This document shows positions 1-7,717 of a stretch of 64,000 nt of DNA, in pieces. This DNA comes from Desulfovibrionaceae bacterium. GTDB taxonomy: Bacteria; Desulfobacterota; Desulfovibrionia; Desulfovibrionales; Desulfovibrionaceae. The DNA lies in assembly GCA_019421865.1 (NCBI GenBank), contig JAHZEL010000001.1:54694-118693 (forward strand). Direction: 5' to 3'. Position numbers and translations under genes: made by a program. The notes below the pieces were generated by a model that was not told where the DNA came from, made no database searches, and saw nothing but the letters and a program-made list of their open reading frames with translations. The stretch's first letter is position 1. Every line of letters starts with the position of its first letter.

Positions 1-128
1 CCGGAGCCGGACGGTCCGCAGACGACCACGAGCTGGTCGCGGGGAATGTCGACGTTGACGTTCTTGAGATTATGCTGACGGGCGCCCTCGATATGGATGC
101 AGGGGCCCTCGGTCTTTCTGGGGGTCAT
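1..128 (-). CDS. uvrA: UvrA excinuclease ATPase subunit, N-terminal fragment
   Basis: This is the first 42 codons of a minus-strand gene that runs off the left edge. Reading from the ATG at 128, the peptide contains a GARQHNLKNVNVDIPRDQL stretch and then the beginning of a P-loop (GPSGSG). That is the characteristic start of UvrA, the ABC-type ATPase that recognises DNA damage in nucleotide excision repair together with UvrB and UvrC. Only the N-terminus is present, so nothing can be said about the zinc fingers or the second ATPase domain. The short N-terminal extension before the conserved block is normal for the family. Confidence 0.85.
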   Translation of the reverse strand, partial: MTPRKTEGPCIHIEGARQHNLKNVNVDIPRDQLVVVCGPSGS

Positions 129-176
129 GATTGTCCTTGTGCAGTGCAGGCATGAGGCCGTGCGACAAAAAAGGGT

Positions 177-578
177 TCAGCGCCGCCCTTTCTTCAGCAG
201 CGTGACGCGGCGCACCACATTTTCATAATAAGGATCGTGTTCGGTAATGGCAACGGAGCGGCCGCGACGGCTCTGCATGCGCATGAGAATGACGTCGAGC
301 TTCTGCATCTGACGTATTTTCTCCGCGCCTTCCTCACAGTGCTCAAGCAGGTCGAGAATGGTATTGATTTCCTTGCGGTCCGCCAGTTCCGGCGGAAGAT
401 ACCCTGCGTTCTTCAGCACCTTGTAGGCCATGCGCAGTTCTCCGGGCACGGCGCTGTCGTCCTCAAGTTCCAGAGGTTTGCCTTCGCCGGGAAGGTTGTC
501 GAAGGCGCCTTCCTGCTGCGCCTGCCTGATGCGGCGTTCGGCCTGATCGGCCATAAAATGAAGAAAATTTTCGGCCAT
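177..578 (-). CDS. DUF1992 family protein
   Basis: 133 residues. The start is placed at the ATG at 578 because a CAGGAG ribosome site lies just upstream and because the conserved sequence begins there (MAENFLHFMADQAERRI); the longer open frame upstream looks non-coding. The N-terminal part contains FDNLPGEGKPL, the hallmark of the DUF1992 (DnaJC28-like conserved) family, followed by a charged helical region with an MRMQSRRGR segment. The biochemical role of the family is not established. It is soluble, with no signal peptide or membrane segment. It sits downstream of uvrA on the same strand, with no clear functional link. Confidence 0.8.
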   Translation of the reverse strand: MAENFLHFMADQAERRIRQAQQEGAFDNLPGEGKPLELEDDSAVPGELRMAYKVLKNAGYLPPELADRKEINTILDLLEHCEEGAEKIRQMQKLDVILMRMQSRRGRSVAITEHDPYYENVVRRVTLLKKGRR

Positions 579-842
579 GCCCGTCTCCTGCGATACGCTT
601 CTCTCTATACGCTGCACACGTCCGTTTTTCAACGGCTGCATGAGAGAGTTCCCGGCATCTCTTGCCGGAAGACGGCTCTTGGCGTATGCACAAGGGGCGG
701 ACCTTTCTGCGGAAAAGCCGGAAAACGCGGGCGGCAAACGGCGTATGGAACGCCCGGAGACGCAGCTTTCCGGCATGACTCAGGCGGGCCGCCTGAAAGT
801 GACGAATGACCATCCCCCACGAGGGAAACAACGAGGTTCGCC

Positions 843-1169
843 ATGGCTGTTTTCTGTCCCCAATGCAGAAGTACCGACGTGTATAGAGACAACCGCTACC
901 GCGTGCTCGGCGCCACGGCCGGAGGCGTGGGCGGAGCGGCGGCCGGACTTTCCGGCGTCGGTGTCGGCGCGGCGGCCGGGGCGGCCATAGGATCCGTGGT
1001 GCCCGTGCTCGGCACGGCCATCGGCGCGATTACGGGCGGGCTCATCGGCGCGCTGACGGGGGGAGCCTCGGGCGCCGCGCTGGGGCATCAGGTCGGCCAC
1101 TCCATGGACAACAAACACGGCAGGCATCTGTACCGCTGCAGAAAGTGCGGCAAGCTTTTTGCCCTGTAG
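843..1169 (+). CDS. Glycine-zipper protein flanked by two zinc knuckles
   Basis: 108 residues. A CPQC pair sits at residues 5-8 and a second pair, CRKC, near residues 99-102. Between them lies about 75 residues of glycine/alanine-rich sequence with repeated GxxxG spacing (AAAGAAIGSVVPVLG, AITGGLIGALTGG), typical of glycine-zipper helices that pack in membranes or oligomers. The two CxxC knuckles could fold together as one zinc ribbon with the zipper as an inserted hairpin. The start is the ATG at 843; the upstream GAGG is weak. No specific function is recognised. It converges on the assT operon across a bidirectional terminator. Confidence 0.7.
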   Translation: MAVFCPQCRSTDVYRDNRYRVLGATAGGVGGAAAGLSGVGVGAAAGAAIGSVVPVLGTAIGAITGGLIGALTGGASGAALGHQVGHSMDNKHGRHLYRCRKCGKLFAL

Positions 1170-1330
1170 GCGGCGTTTCCCTTTTTTCTTTGCGCTAGCG
1201 TTTTTTCTCTTTTTCCGTGTCGTCCTTTTCCCAGAAGGGGCCTGCCTTTTCACTTTCCGACCTTCGGAAACGCGGTCTGAGGCGGAACGGTCCCGGCGGG
1301 AACGTACGGTCTGCCGTCAATGTCAGTCAT

Positions 1331-1362
1331 AAAAAAAGCGGAGGAATGCCTCCGCTTTTTTA
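1331..1362. terminator. Bidirectional rho-independent terminator
   Basis: AAAAAAAGCGGAGG-AAT-GCCTCCGCTTTTTTA. The GC stem is flanked by an A-run on one side and a T-run on the other, so it can end both the plus-strand 843-1169 transcript and the minus-strand assT transcript. A second stem (AGCGCCC/GGGCGCT, about 1370-1396) lies between it and the assT stop codon. Confidence 0.8.
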
Positions 1363-1418
1363 TTTCAGGGAGCGCCCCTCATGCGAAGGGCGCTTTTCCT
1401 GTGTTTGGTCGTTAGTTA

Positions 1419-3299
1419 TCAGCAGAAGAGGGTGACGCCGGTCTGATACTTGGTGTCTTCCACAAGCACCTTGATTTCGTACTTGCCGGAGAGACCTTCC
1501 TTGCTGATGTTCTGCTTGATGACGCGGTCGTCTTCTTCAAGGTAGGCGCCGGAGCACATGGCCAGGTGATAGGAGGCGGCGGTGTTGATGAAGTAGCCGC
1601 GGGTTTCCTTTTCGCCTTCGAGCAGCACCATGACCAGAGAACCGCGGGCGAATCGGCCGTGGAAGACGATGCGGTCTTCGTCTTCTTCGATGTTCACCTG
1701 ATGCCAGGAGTCGATGACCTGCTGGGATTCGGGCACGTCGGGAATGGTGTCGAAGGTGGGCGTCTCGTCAAGGTGGCCGAGGAGCTTGCCTTCGCCGAAG
1801 GCGGCGTTGTCGCCGTCATGATAGGGGAAGAGCTTTTCGGCACGGTAGAAGTTGCCGTCCACTTCCATTGAGTACATGACCACGCCGTCCTTCTGTTCCA
1901 CGGTCTTGGCGCAGATGTCGGTGCCGGGTTCCTTCTTGGGGTTGATGAAGGCGCCGAGCTTGTCGGAGGCATAGCCGTCCTTCCAGCCGATGCCGCCGGA
2001 GTGGATGAGGTAGTGGCCTTCGTCGTAGTATTCCACGTTGCAGATGTAGGGCGAGAAGAAGCTCTGGCCGAGTTCCTTGCCGTACTGCCACACCTGTTCG
2101 ATTTCCATTTTTTCGGTGTCGATGCGGTAGCGCACGCCGCGGGAGAAGTTGTCGCGGTTGCGGATGTACTTTTCCTTCACCTTGGAGCGGTACTGGCCGT
2201 TGTCGAAGCACATGATGTCGCCGTCGGGGCAGACCACGCAGGCGTGCTGTTCATACTGCCAGTCGAAGTTGGCCACGTCGCCCACGGGCTTGAAGAAGTA
2301 CTTCTGCATGTCTTCAGGCCAGCCTTCGGGGTCGCCGATGATCCAGTTGAGCTTGCTGGTTTCGTAGTCGAAGTTCACCACGGCGTCCTGATGACGGCCG
2401 GAAATGGTGATGGTGTTGTTCTTTTCGTTGTACCACAGGGCGTTGTTGTGGAACCAGTCGTGGGCGTCCTGAGAGCCGGAGCCGGCCACGTTCTGGGGCA
2501 GGAAGGTCTTGTAGTCCCAGGTGCGCAGTACTTCGCCGGTTTCACGGTCGAGCAGGGCGATCATGTCTTCCACGGTATCGGTGTGGAAGTCCTGCGTGAG
2601 GGCCAGAATGTTGCCGTCGGGCATTTCGAAGTGGTCGTGGTGATAGTTGCCCGGCATGCGGAATTCCTTGTAGATCTTGCCGAGCAGGTTCAGTTCGATG
2701 ACGCCGGTGGGGCAGTAGGGCATGTGGCAGAAGCGGTGGGAACCGGTCATGATGTTGCCGTTCTTCACGCGCTTGATGTCGAACATGGTGTTTTCGGTGA
2801 GCAGCCAGCGGATGTCGCCCATGTAGTCGTAGGCGGTGGGCAGGTTCTTGCCGGCCGGGGTGAGGAACATGAAGTTGTTGCCGAAGTAGTCCATGGACGT
2901 GTTGATGTTGCGGCAGCGGCACACGTCTTCGGGCAGCGGCTGGGACTCAATGGAGAAGGTCTTCTTTTCGCCGGTGGAAAGCTCCACGGTCACGTCGGTG
3001 GCGATGCCCTCATAAAGACCTATGACCGGAATGGCGTGGCTCGTGCCCTCGGCGAAGGTATGCACGATGTTTTCACGGGCGTTGCGCTTGCCGTGAAGGG
3101 TCATGGTGGCGGTGGCGGGCTTTTCGCTCTTGAAGAGAATCAGCGCGCAGAGGGGGTTGATGAAGTAGGGGTTGACCAGAACATGGGCGTTTTCAAGGGT
3201 GGGCTTTTCCGCTTCGAAGGCCGCGAGAAATTCCTTTTCGGCGCGGTTCTGGCGGGTGATGAGATGGTCGCTGTAGGTGTGCATCACTTTGTTGCTCAT
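1419..3299 (-). CDS. assT: Arylsulfate sulfotransferase (ASST/AssT family), cytoplasmic type
   Basis: 626 residues. The family moves a sulfo group from a phenolic sulfate ester to another phenol without PAPS, via a sulfo-histidine. The beta-propeller motifs are visible: a histidine cluster at 220-223 before MPDGN, DWFHNN with His284, SGRHQD with Arg302, and QHACVVCPDG with His352, which aligns in order with the transiently sulfated histidine of the Escherichia coli enzyme. No signal peptide is present, unlike the periplasmic enterobacterial enzyme, so the protein should be cytoplasmic. It contains many cysteines. AAGGAG precedes the ATG. It is the last gene of an apparent operon with thioredoxin (42 bp upstream), thioredoxin reductase and an anion-type carrier. 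The acceptor and donor are unknown. Confidence 0.85.
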   Translation of the reverse strand: MSNKVMHTYSDHLITRQNRAEKEFLAAFEAEKPTLENAHVLVNPYFINPLCALILFKSEKPATATMTLHGKRNARENIVHTFAEGTSHAIPVIGLYEGIATDVTVELSTGEKKTFSIESQPLPEDVCRCRNINTSMDYFGNNFMFLTPAGKNLPTAYDYMGDIRWLLTENTMFDIKRVKNGNIMTGSHRFCHMPYCPTGVIELNLLGKIYKEFRMPGNYHHDHFEMPDGNILALTQDFHTDTVEDMIALLDRETGEVLRTWDYKTFLPQNVAGSGSQDAHDWFHNNALWYNEKNNTITISGRHQDAVVNFDYETSKLNWIIGDPEGWPEDMQKYFFKPVGDVANFDWQYEQHACVVCPDGDIMCFDNGQYRSKVKEKYIRNRDNFSRGVRYRIDTEKMEIEQVWQYGKELGQSFFSPYICNVEYYDEGHYLIHSGGIGWKDGYASDKLGAFINPKKEPGTDICAKTVEQKDGVVMYSMEVDGNFYRAEKLFPYHDGDNAAFGEGKLLGHLDETPTFDTIPDVPESQQVIDSWHQVNIEEDEDRIVFHGRFARGSLVMVLLEGEKETRGYFINTAASYHLAMCSGAYLEEDDRVIKQNISKEGLSGKYEIKVLVEDTKYQTGVTLFC

Positions 3300-3341
3300 G
3301 GGTTCGGACTCCTTGCTTGAGAGTTGCGCGTGTTCTGGTAC

Positions 3342-3653
3342 TTAGGCCTTGAGCTTTTCGATTTCCTGAATGATGGCGGGCTTCTGCTTGAGGCCCTCGA
3401 GGCGGGAAACTTCCACGCCGTCCTTCATGAACAGCATGGTGGGGAAGCCCTTGACGCCGCAGCGTTCCTTGAGGTCCTGATTGGCGTCGAAGTCCACGGT
3501 GAAGATGCGGAAGTCGGGATCGTTCTTGTCGATGTCCTTGAGAACGAACGAGAGCATTTTGCAGGGGCCGCAGGTCTTGGAATAGAATTCCACCAGCATG
3601 ATGCCGGACTTGTCCATGCCGTCGTAGGCGGCGGTATCGATTTCCTTGATCAT
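3342..3653 (-). CDS. Thioredoxin
   Basis: 103 residues, a single thioredoxin fold with the CGPC active site at 28-31 in the context VEFYSKTCGPCKM and the cis-proline loop in GFPTMLF. It is cytoplasmic, without a signal peptide. The start is supported by AAGGAG upstream. It lies between trxB (57 bp upstream) and assT, so it is probably a dedicated redox partner within this operon rather than the housekeeping thioredoxin. Whether its target is the sulfotransferase, the reductase alone, or a sulfur-metabolism enzyme cannot be told from sequence. Confidence 0.9.
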   Translation of the reverse strand: MIKEIDTAAYDGMDKSGIMLVEFYSKTCGPCKMLSFVLKDIDKNDPDFRIFTVDFDANQDLKERCGVKGFPTMLFMKDGVEVSRLEGLKQKPAIIQEIEKLKA

Positions 3654-3710
3654 GGAAGATCTCCTTGTGGGTGAGTGTCCTGAGGGCTGGGCTTGTTGCC
3701 GGAAGAGAGG

Positions 3711-4637
3711 CTATCCTCTCAGTTTTTCAACGTACTTAGAAGCGGAGTTCGCGGCGACGGCGCCGTCGCCGCAGGCCGTGGCCACCTGGCGCAGGCCCTT
3801 CACGATGATGTCGCCGGCGGCAAAGATGCCGGGACGGGACGTGGCCATGGCGGCGTCGGTCACGATGCAGCCGGTTCTGTCGAGAATGCCGAGGTCGGCG
3901 CAGAACGAGGCGGTGGGCTCAAGGCCGATGTATTCGAACACGCCGTCGCAGGTGACGGTGCGTTCCGTGGCGTCTTCCTTTGTGGACTTGAAGCGCACGC
4001 CTTCAAGCTTGTCCGAGCCGAGGAATTCGAGCACGTCCTGATAGGGGTAGATGGTCACGTTGGGCATGGCGCGCAGCTTGTCGCAGGCGATGGGATCGGC
4101 CGTGAGGTCGAACATGGTCACGATGGTGAGGTGGTTCACGATGCCCGCAAGGTAGATGGATTCTTCCACGGCGGAGTTGCCGCCGCCGATGACCACCACG
4201 TCCTTGCCGCGGTACTGGGCGCCGTCGCAGATGGCGCACCAGCTGATGCCGGCGCCGGCATGAGCGTCTTCGCCGGGAATGTGCAGGCGGCGGGGACGCG
4301 TTCCGGTGGCGATGATGACGGCGGAAGCTTCGTAGACGGTGTCGTCCTCAAGGCAGACAACCTTCTTCACGTCGCCTTCGTCGATGATGGCCGTCACGGT
4401 CTTGTAGTCGAATTCCGCGCCCACTTCCTGGGAGTGTTCGAACATCTTGATGGCCAGTTCCGCGCCGTTGATGGTGCCGAAGCCGGTGTAGTTGGCGATT
4501 TCGTTGGTGTTGATGATCTGGCCGCCGGGGGCGAGCATGTCGAGCACCAGGGTTTTCATGTTGGCACGCACGGCATAGATGGAGGCCGTGAGGCCGGCAG
4601 GGCCGCCGCCTACGATGATGACGTCGTATTTGTTCAT
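3711..4637 (-). CDS. trxB: Thioredoxin reductase-like flavoprotein
   Basis: 308 residues with the low-molecular-weight thioredoxin reductase layout: an FAD dinucleotide motif GGGPAG at 10-15, the redox pair CAIC at 134-137, a second nucleotide-binding motif GGGNSAVEE at 151-159, and a C-terminal FAD motif GIFAAGDI. The HRRxxxR motif that selects NADPH in the Escherichia coli enzyme is absent; the equivalent stretch reads LTIVTMFDLTADP. The electron donor is therefore unclear and may be NADH. It is probably co-transcribed with the adjacent thioredoxin and the SLC13-type carrier. Confidence 0.85.
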   Translation of the reverse strand: MNKYDVIIVGGGPAGLTASIYAVRANMKTLVLDMLAPGGQIINTNEIANYTGFGTINGAELAIKMFEHSQEVGAEFDYKTVTAIIDEGDVKKVVCLEDDTVYEASAVIIATGTRPRRLHIPGEDAHAGAGISWCAICDGAQYRGKDVVVIGGGNSAVEESIYLAGIVNHLTIVTMFDLTADPIACDKLRAMPNVTIYPYQDVLEFLGSDKLEGVRFKSTKEDATERTVTCDGVFEYIGLEPTASFCADLGILDRTGCIVTDAAMATSRPGIFAAGDIIVKGLRQVATACGDGAVAANSASKYVEKLRG

Positions 4638-4713
4638 GGGAAGCTCCTTTCTTGTTTCGGCTTTCTCTTCAGGAAAAGCCTTGCGTTCGGATGGTCAGCG
4701 GCCGAAAGCCCGG

Positions 4714-6246
4714 TTAGAAGATGATCATGGCCAGAGGAATGCCGACAACGATGACGATGCCTGCGATGATGACGGAGGCGGACATGCTGTAGGTGACGAT
4801 TTCTCTGGGAGAGAGCCACTGGGAATTGCCGAAGAGTATGGCCGCGAAGGGCGAGGCCGCGGGCGTGCAGGCCGCGATGAGCACGGCGAAGATGAAGCAG
4901 GCCAGCAGCGGACCGGGATTCATGCCGAAGGCGTTGCACATGGCGAGCAGCACGGGCGTGAGCACGAGGCCGAGCACCACGGAGTTGCAGAAGTTGGTGA
5001 AGATGATGCCGAGCAGGATGACGGCGATGCACAGGGGCACGTAACCGAAGCCTGCAAGCGAATTGCGCAGAACGTATTCCATGAAGATGGAAACATTGGT
5101 GCCCTTGCCGGTCATGGCGTCGCCGAGCAGCATGGCCACGGCGATGAGCAGGAAGATGCGCCAGGGATAGACGGATGCGGTTTCGCTGATGTCGGCGATG
5201 GGGCGGCCGTTCAGGCTGACGAAGCCCACGAGGAACAGGGCCACGAGGGGCGCGAGCTGGGAGTTGCGGCTGAGGAAGGCGCCCACGAGGGTGTCCTTGC
5301 CGATGATGCCGGGCAGAAGAATCCAGCAGGCGAAAATGGCGAAGGCAATGAGCACGCCTATCTGATTGCCGGTCATGGGCGGCAGCGGTTCGCGGCGCAG
5401 CACTTCGGGATCGAGCTTCATGAGGGGCGAAACGTCCACGCGGAAGAGAAAGCGCATGGCCAGCAGCAGCGCGCCTATGGACACCAGGGAAATGGTGAGG
5501 GCAAAGCAGAAATAGGAGGCGGCGGGCAGCGCGGGCACGTTCATGCCGGGATTGTTCGCGCCGAGGCTCCAGATGTTGCCGAGCAGGGCGAAGGCGCCGG
5601 TCTTGAAGGGATCGGAAGCAAAGGAGAGCAGCGCCATGATAATGATGAACACCAGCATGGAGGCGACGTACTTGTCGCCGCGCTTGAAGCCTACCTGATC
5701 GAAGATGCGGTAGAGAACGGGCCAGATGAGGAAGCAGATGGTGGTCTGCTCAAAGAAGGCCAGAAAGTAGGAGGCGAGCAGGATGACGGCGGTGAACACC
5801 CACGGGCGGCCGATGATGAAGTCGCGGCGCAGAATCCACTGGGCCAGCCAGGAGGATACGTTGCTCTTGATGAGGGCGGTGGCGAAACACAGCGAGAAGA
5901 AGATCATCACCACCATGGGATTGCCGAGAAAGGCGCCGAGCACCTTGGGGGCCGAGGTGAAGCCGCTGAAGGCCAGCATGAGCACGCCGAGAAAGCACGG
6001 CCAGAGGGTGTCGACGAACGTCCACAGGTACACCACGCCGAGGAAGATCATGGTGTTGACCATGCCCATGCGGGTGATGGTGATGATTGCCTGCCCGTCC
6101 GCAACGGGGAAACCGGCGGCGATAAGGGCATCATTGACGGGCACGGCCATGGAAGGGCACGGAAGCACATGACCGAGAATCATGAGCCCTATGCCGATAA
6201 TGGTATGAACGATGGTGGCTATGGGAAATTTCTTTGTAGAAGACAT
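4714..6246 (-). CDS. SLC13/DASS-type anion permease
   Basis: 510 residues from the ATG at 6246, which has AGAGGT upstream; the longer open frame has no ribosome site. It is strongly hydrophobic, with roughly 11-13 predicted membrane spans and the two-fold repeat organisation of divalent anion:Na+ symporters. Features include a conserved ACTPAASPFAAILFGNSQW region near the C-terminus and a TNFCNSVVLGLVLTP segment resembling the family's substrate loops. The family carries dicarboxylates, sulfate and similar anions. As first gene of the trxB-trx-assT operon it may move a sulfated or organic anion related to the sulfotransferase. This substrate is inference only. Confidence 0.75.
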   Translation of the reverse strand: MSSTKKFPIATIVHTIIGIGLMILGHVLPCPSMAVPVNDALIAAGFPVADGQAIITITRMGMVNTMIFLGVVYLWTFVDTLWPCFLGVLMLAFSGFTSAPKVLGAFLGNPMVVMIFFSLCFATALIKSNVSSWLAQWILRRDFIIGRPWVFTAVILLASYFLAFFEQTTICFLIWPVLYRIFDQVGFKRGDKYVASMLVFIIIMALLSFASDPFKTGAFALLGNIWSLGANNPGMNVPALPAASYFCFALTISLVSIGALLLAMRFLFRVDVSPLMKLDPEVLRREPLPPMTGNQIGVLIAFAIFACWILLPGIIGKDTLVGAFLSRNSQLAPLVALFLVGFVSLNGRPIADISETASVYPWRIFLLIAVAMLLGDAMTGKGTNVSIFMEYVLRNSLAGFGYVPLCIAVILLGIIFTNFCNSVVLGLVLTPVLLAMCNAFGMNPGPLLACFIFAVLIAACTPAASPFAAILFGNSQWLSPREIVTYSMSASVIIAGIVIVVGIPLAMIIF

Positions 6247-6800
6247 GGCTACCTCTGTCGATGAAGCAGAGCATTTTGCTGATCCTTTCAGGAAAGGCAC
6301 CGTATCCTGAACGAAAGAAAGTGCGGCCCGACACTTTTGCCGATGCTGGTTAACATAGACGGACGGTGGATAAAAAAAACTAGTCTAAACTAGCTTCGTA
6401 AGATTTTTTTCCCGTTCAGGCAGGAAAAGCATGTCTCTTGAGGGCGGGCCGAGGAAAATCTTTGTGTATTTTTACTCAAAGCTGGCGGAAAAAGGCGCGG
6501 CAGACTGCGGAGTGTGTCCGTCGGCAGGCGGAAAAGCGGCGCATTTCCGGCATGAAATACCGCTTTGCTGGAAAATGTCGGCAGGAAAAGAGATTGTTCT
6601 TTTTGGGGGCAAATGAAAAGGGTAAACGATCGCCCGGAGAGGACCGGCTGCGGTTTTTGTCACGCAGGGCAGATCGGCTCCGGGATGTTTGAGACACGCG
6701 TTCACAGAAAGTCCGTTGCACGGAACGGGGGCGGCATTCGGCGCAGCGGAAAGGCCGCCCGATAGAACGGCAGGGGCGGGGAGCGGCGGAAAGCCGGGCA
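6247..6800. other. 554-bp intergenic region between the CRP-family gene and the SLC13 carrier
   Basis: No convincing gene. The short open frames here have no ribosome site and no recognisable protein features. The region holds the presumed promoter of the carrier-trxB-trx-assT operon, an A-rich block with a 14-bp palindrome (listed separately), and a GGGCGGC/GCCGCCC stem near 6731-6760 that may end the regulator transcript but has no T-run. Confidence 0.5.
6380..6393. promoter_or_regulatory. Palindromic candidate operator upstream of the SLC13-trxB-trx-assT operon
   Basis: CTAGT-CTAA-ACTAG is a perfect 5-bp inverted repeat with a 4-bp spacer, in an A/T-rich block 134 bp upstream of the carrier start codon. 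The geometry fits a dimeric helix-turn-helix protein; the nearby CRP-family regulator is the obvious candidate. It does not match the canonical CRP, FNR or HcpR consensus sites. Confidence 0.35.
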
Positions 6801-7559
6801 TCAGGCGCGGCGCTCGTCTTCGTTTCTGACGTAGGAGAGCAGGCTGCGCTGCGAGGAGAGGTTCATGAGCGCCTCGGGATCCTTCACGAAGGTGACGCCG
6901 TCTGCCTTGCCGAGAATGCCTTCCCTGCGCAGTGTCTGGAAGATTTTGGTGACGGTCATGACATGCATGGAAAGATGCCCGGCGATTTCCCGGTAGGTGA
7001 GGTAACGCGGCAGGGCGTGAGGTGCCTCCCTGTCCATGAACACGGAAAGCATGCGGCATACCCGCACCGTGGCGGGAAGCGCGCTGTTGTTCACGGACTG
7101 CACGATGATTTTCATGAGATTTCCGGCCAGACCGTGCACGAGCAGGGTTTTCAGCGGTTCCTCGTCCATGTGGCGGAGAAAGTTCTCAGGCTCCATGCAC
7201 ATGAGCCGGCACGGCGTTTTGGTGAACATGGCCAGGGTTTCGTTCACCAGCAGAAGGTCGAAGGCTTCGTGGGGAATGGCGTAGGCGTGATTGACGGCGG
7301 GAATGAAGCTGAGCAGGTCGCCGGGCTGAAAATAGACGAGGGAAAGATGCTCCCCCGTGGCGGAGAGCGCCGTCAGTGTAACGGCGCCTTCGAGCAGATA
7401 GTAGACGCGGCCTATGGTGAGCTTGGTGCCCCGGGGCACCGAAACCTCGCTGCTGAAGCCCGAGAGATACTGTCGGCAGGTTTCGATATCGGGGAGTCGT
7501 TTCGAGCCGTCGCCCAGAGGGCCGAACGGGCTGGATGTAGCGGTGAGGGAACTCGTCAT
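6801..7559 (-). CDS. CRP/FNR-family transcriptional regulator
   Basis: 252 residues. Residues of roughly 30-140 form a cyclic-nucleotide-binding-type beta-barrel (YYLLEGAVTLTAL, YFQPGDLLSFIP), followed by a long dimerisation helix and a C-terminal helix-turn-helix containing LTYREIAGHLSMHVMTVTKI. No N-terminal cysteine cluster for an FNR-type iron-sulfur centre is visible. The effector is unknown. It is transcribed toward the assT operon with a 554-bp gap, suggesting that it controls that operon, perhaps in response to the transported anion or sulfated substrate (inference). Confidence 0.85.
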   Translation of the reverse strand: MTSSLTATSSPFGPLGDGSKRLPDIETCRQYLSGFSSEVSVPRGTKLTIGRVYYLLEGAVTLTALSATGEHLSLVYFQPGDLLSFIPAVNHAYAIPHEAFDLLLVNETLAMFTKTPCRLMCMEPENFLRHMDEEPLKTLLVHGLAGNLMKIIVQSVNNSALPATVRVCRMLSVFMDREAPHALPRYLTYREIAGHLSMHVMTVTKIFQTLRREGILGKADGVTFVKDPEALMNLSSQRSLLSYVRNEDERRA

Positions 7560-7677
7560 GGCGTTGCCTTGCAGCGTTCAGCGCTTTTCCTTCGGAAGAA
7601 AGTCCGGGGAAAATATCCCATTCAGGCAGGCGCTTGTCAATCCGCCGGAACAGGCTCAGCCCGCGCCGAAGGCGCAG

Positions 7678-7705
7678 AAAAAAAGGACCGCCCGGAGGCG
7701 GTCCT
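7678..7705 (-). terminator. Terminator of the AGCS symporter gene
   Basis: On the minus strand GGACCGCC-TCCG-GGCGGTCC is followed by a run of seven T, 14 bp after the symporter stop codon. This is a standard rho-independent terminator. Confidence 0.85.
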
Positions 7706-7717
7706 GAACGGTTCAGA

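Noticed and set aside
2001..3320. Long plus-strand open frame opposite assT, rich in Val, Gly, His and Asp
   Set aside because: It is the antisense shadow of a GC-rich gene with strong third-position bias; assT has family motifs, a ribosome site and operon context.
4579..6264. 561-codon plus-strand open frame opposite the SLC13 gene
   Set aside because: Composition (His, Glu, Gly, Asp runs) is that of an antisense frame; no domain or ribosome site.
6431..6765. Several short open frames between the CRP-family gene and the SLC13 operon
   Set aside because: No ribosome sites and mutually overlapping frames with implausible composition.
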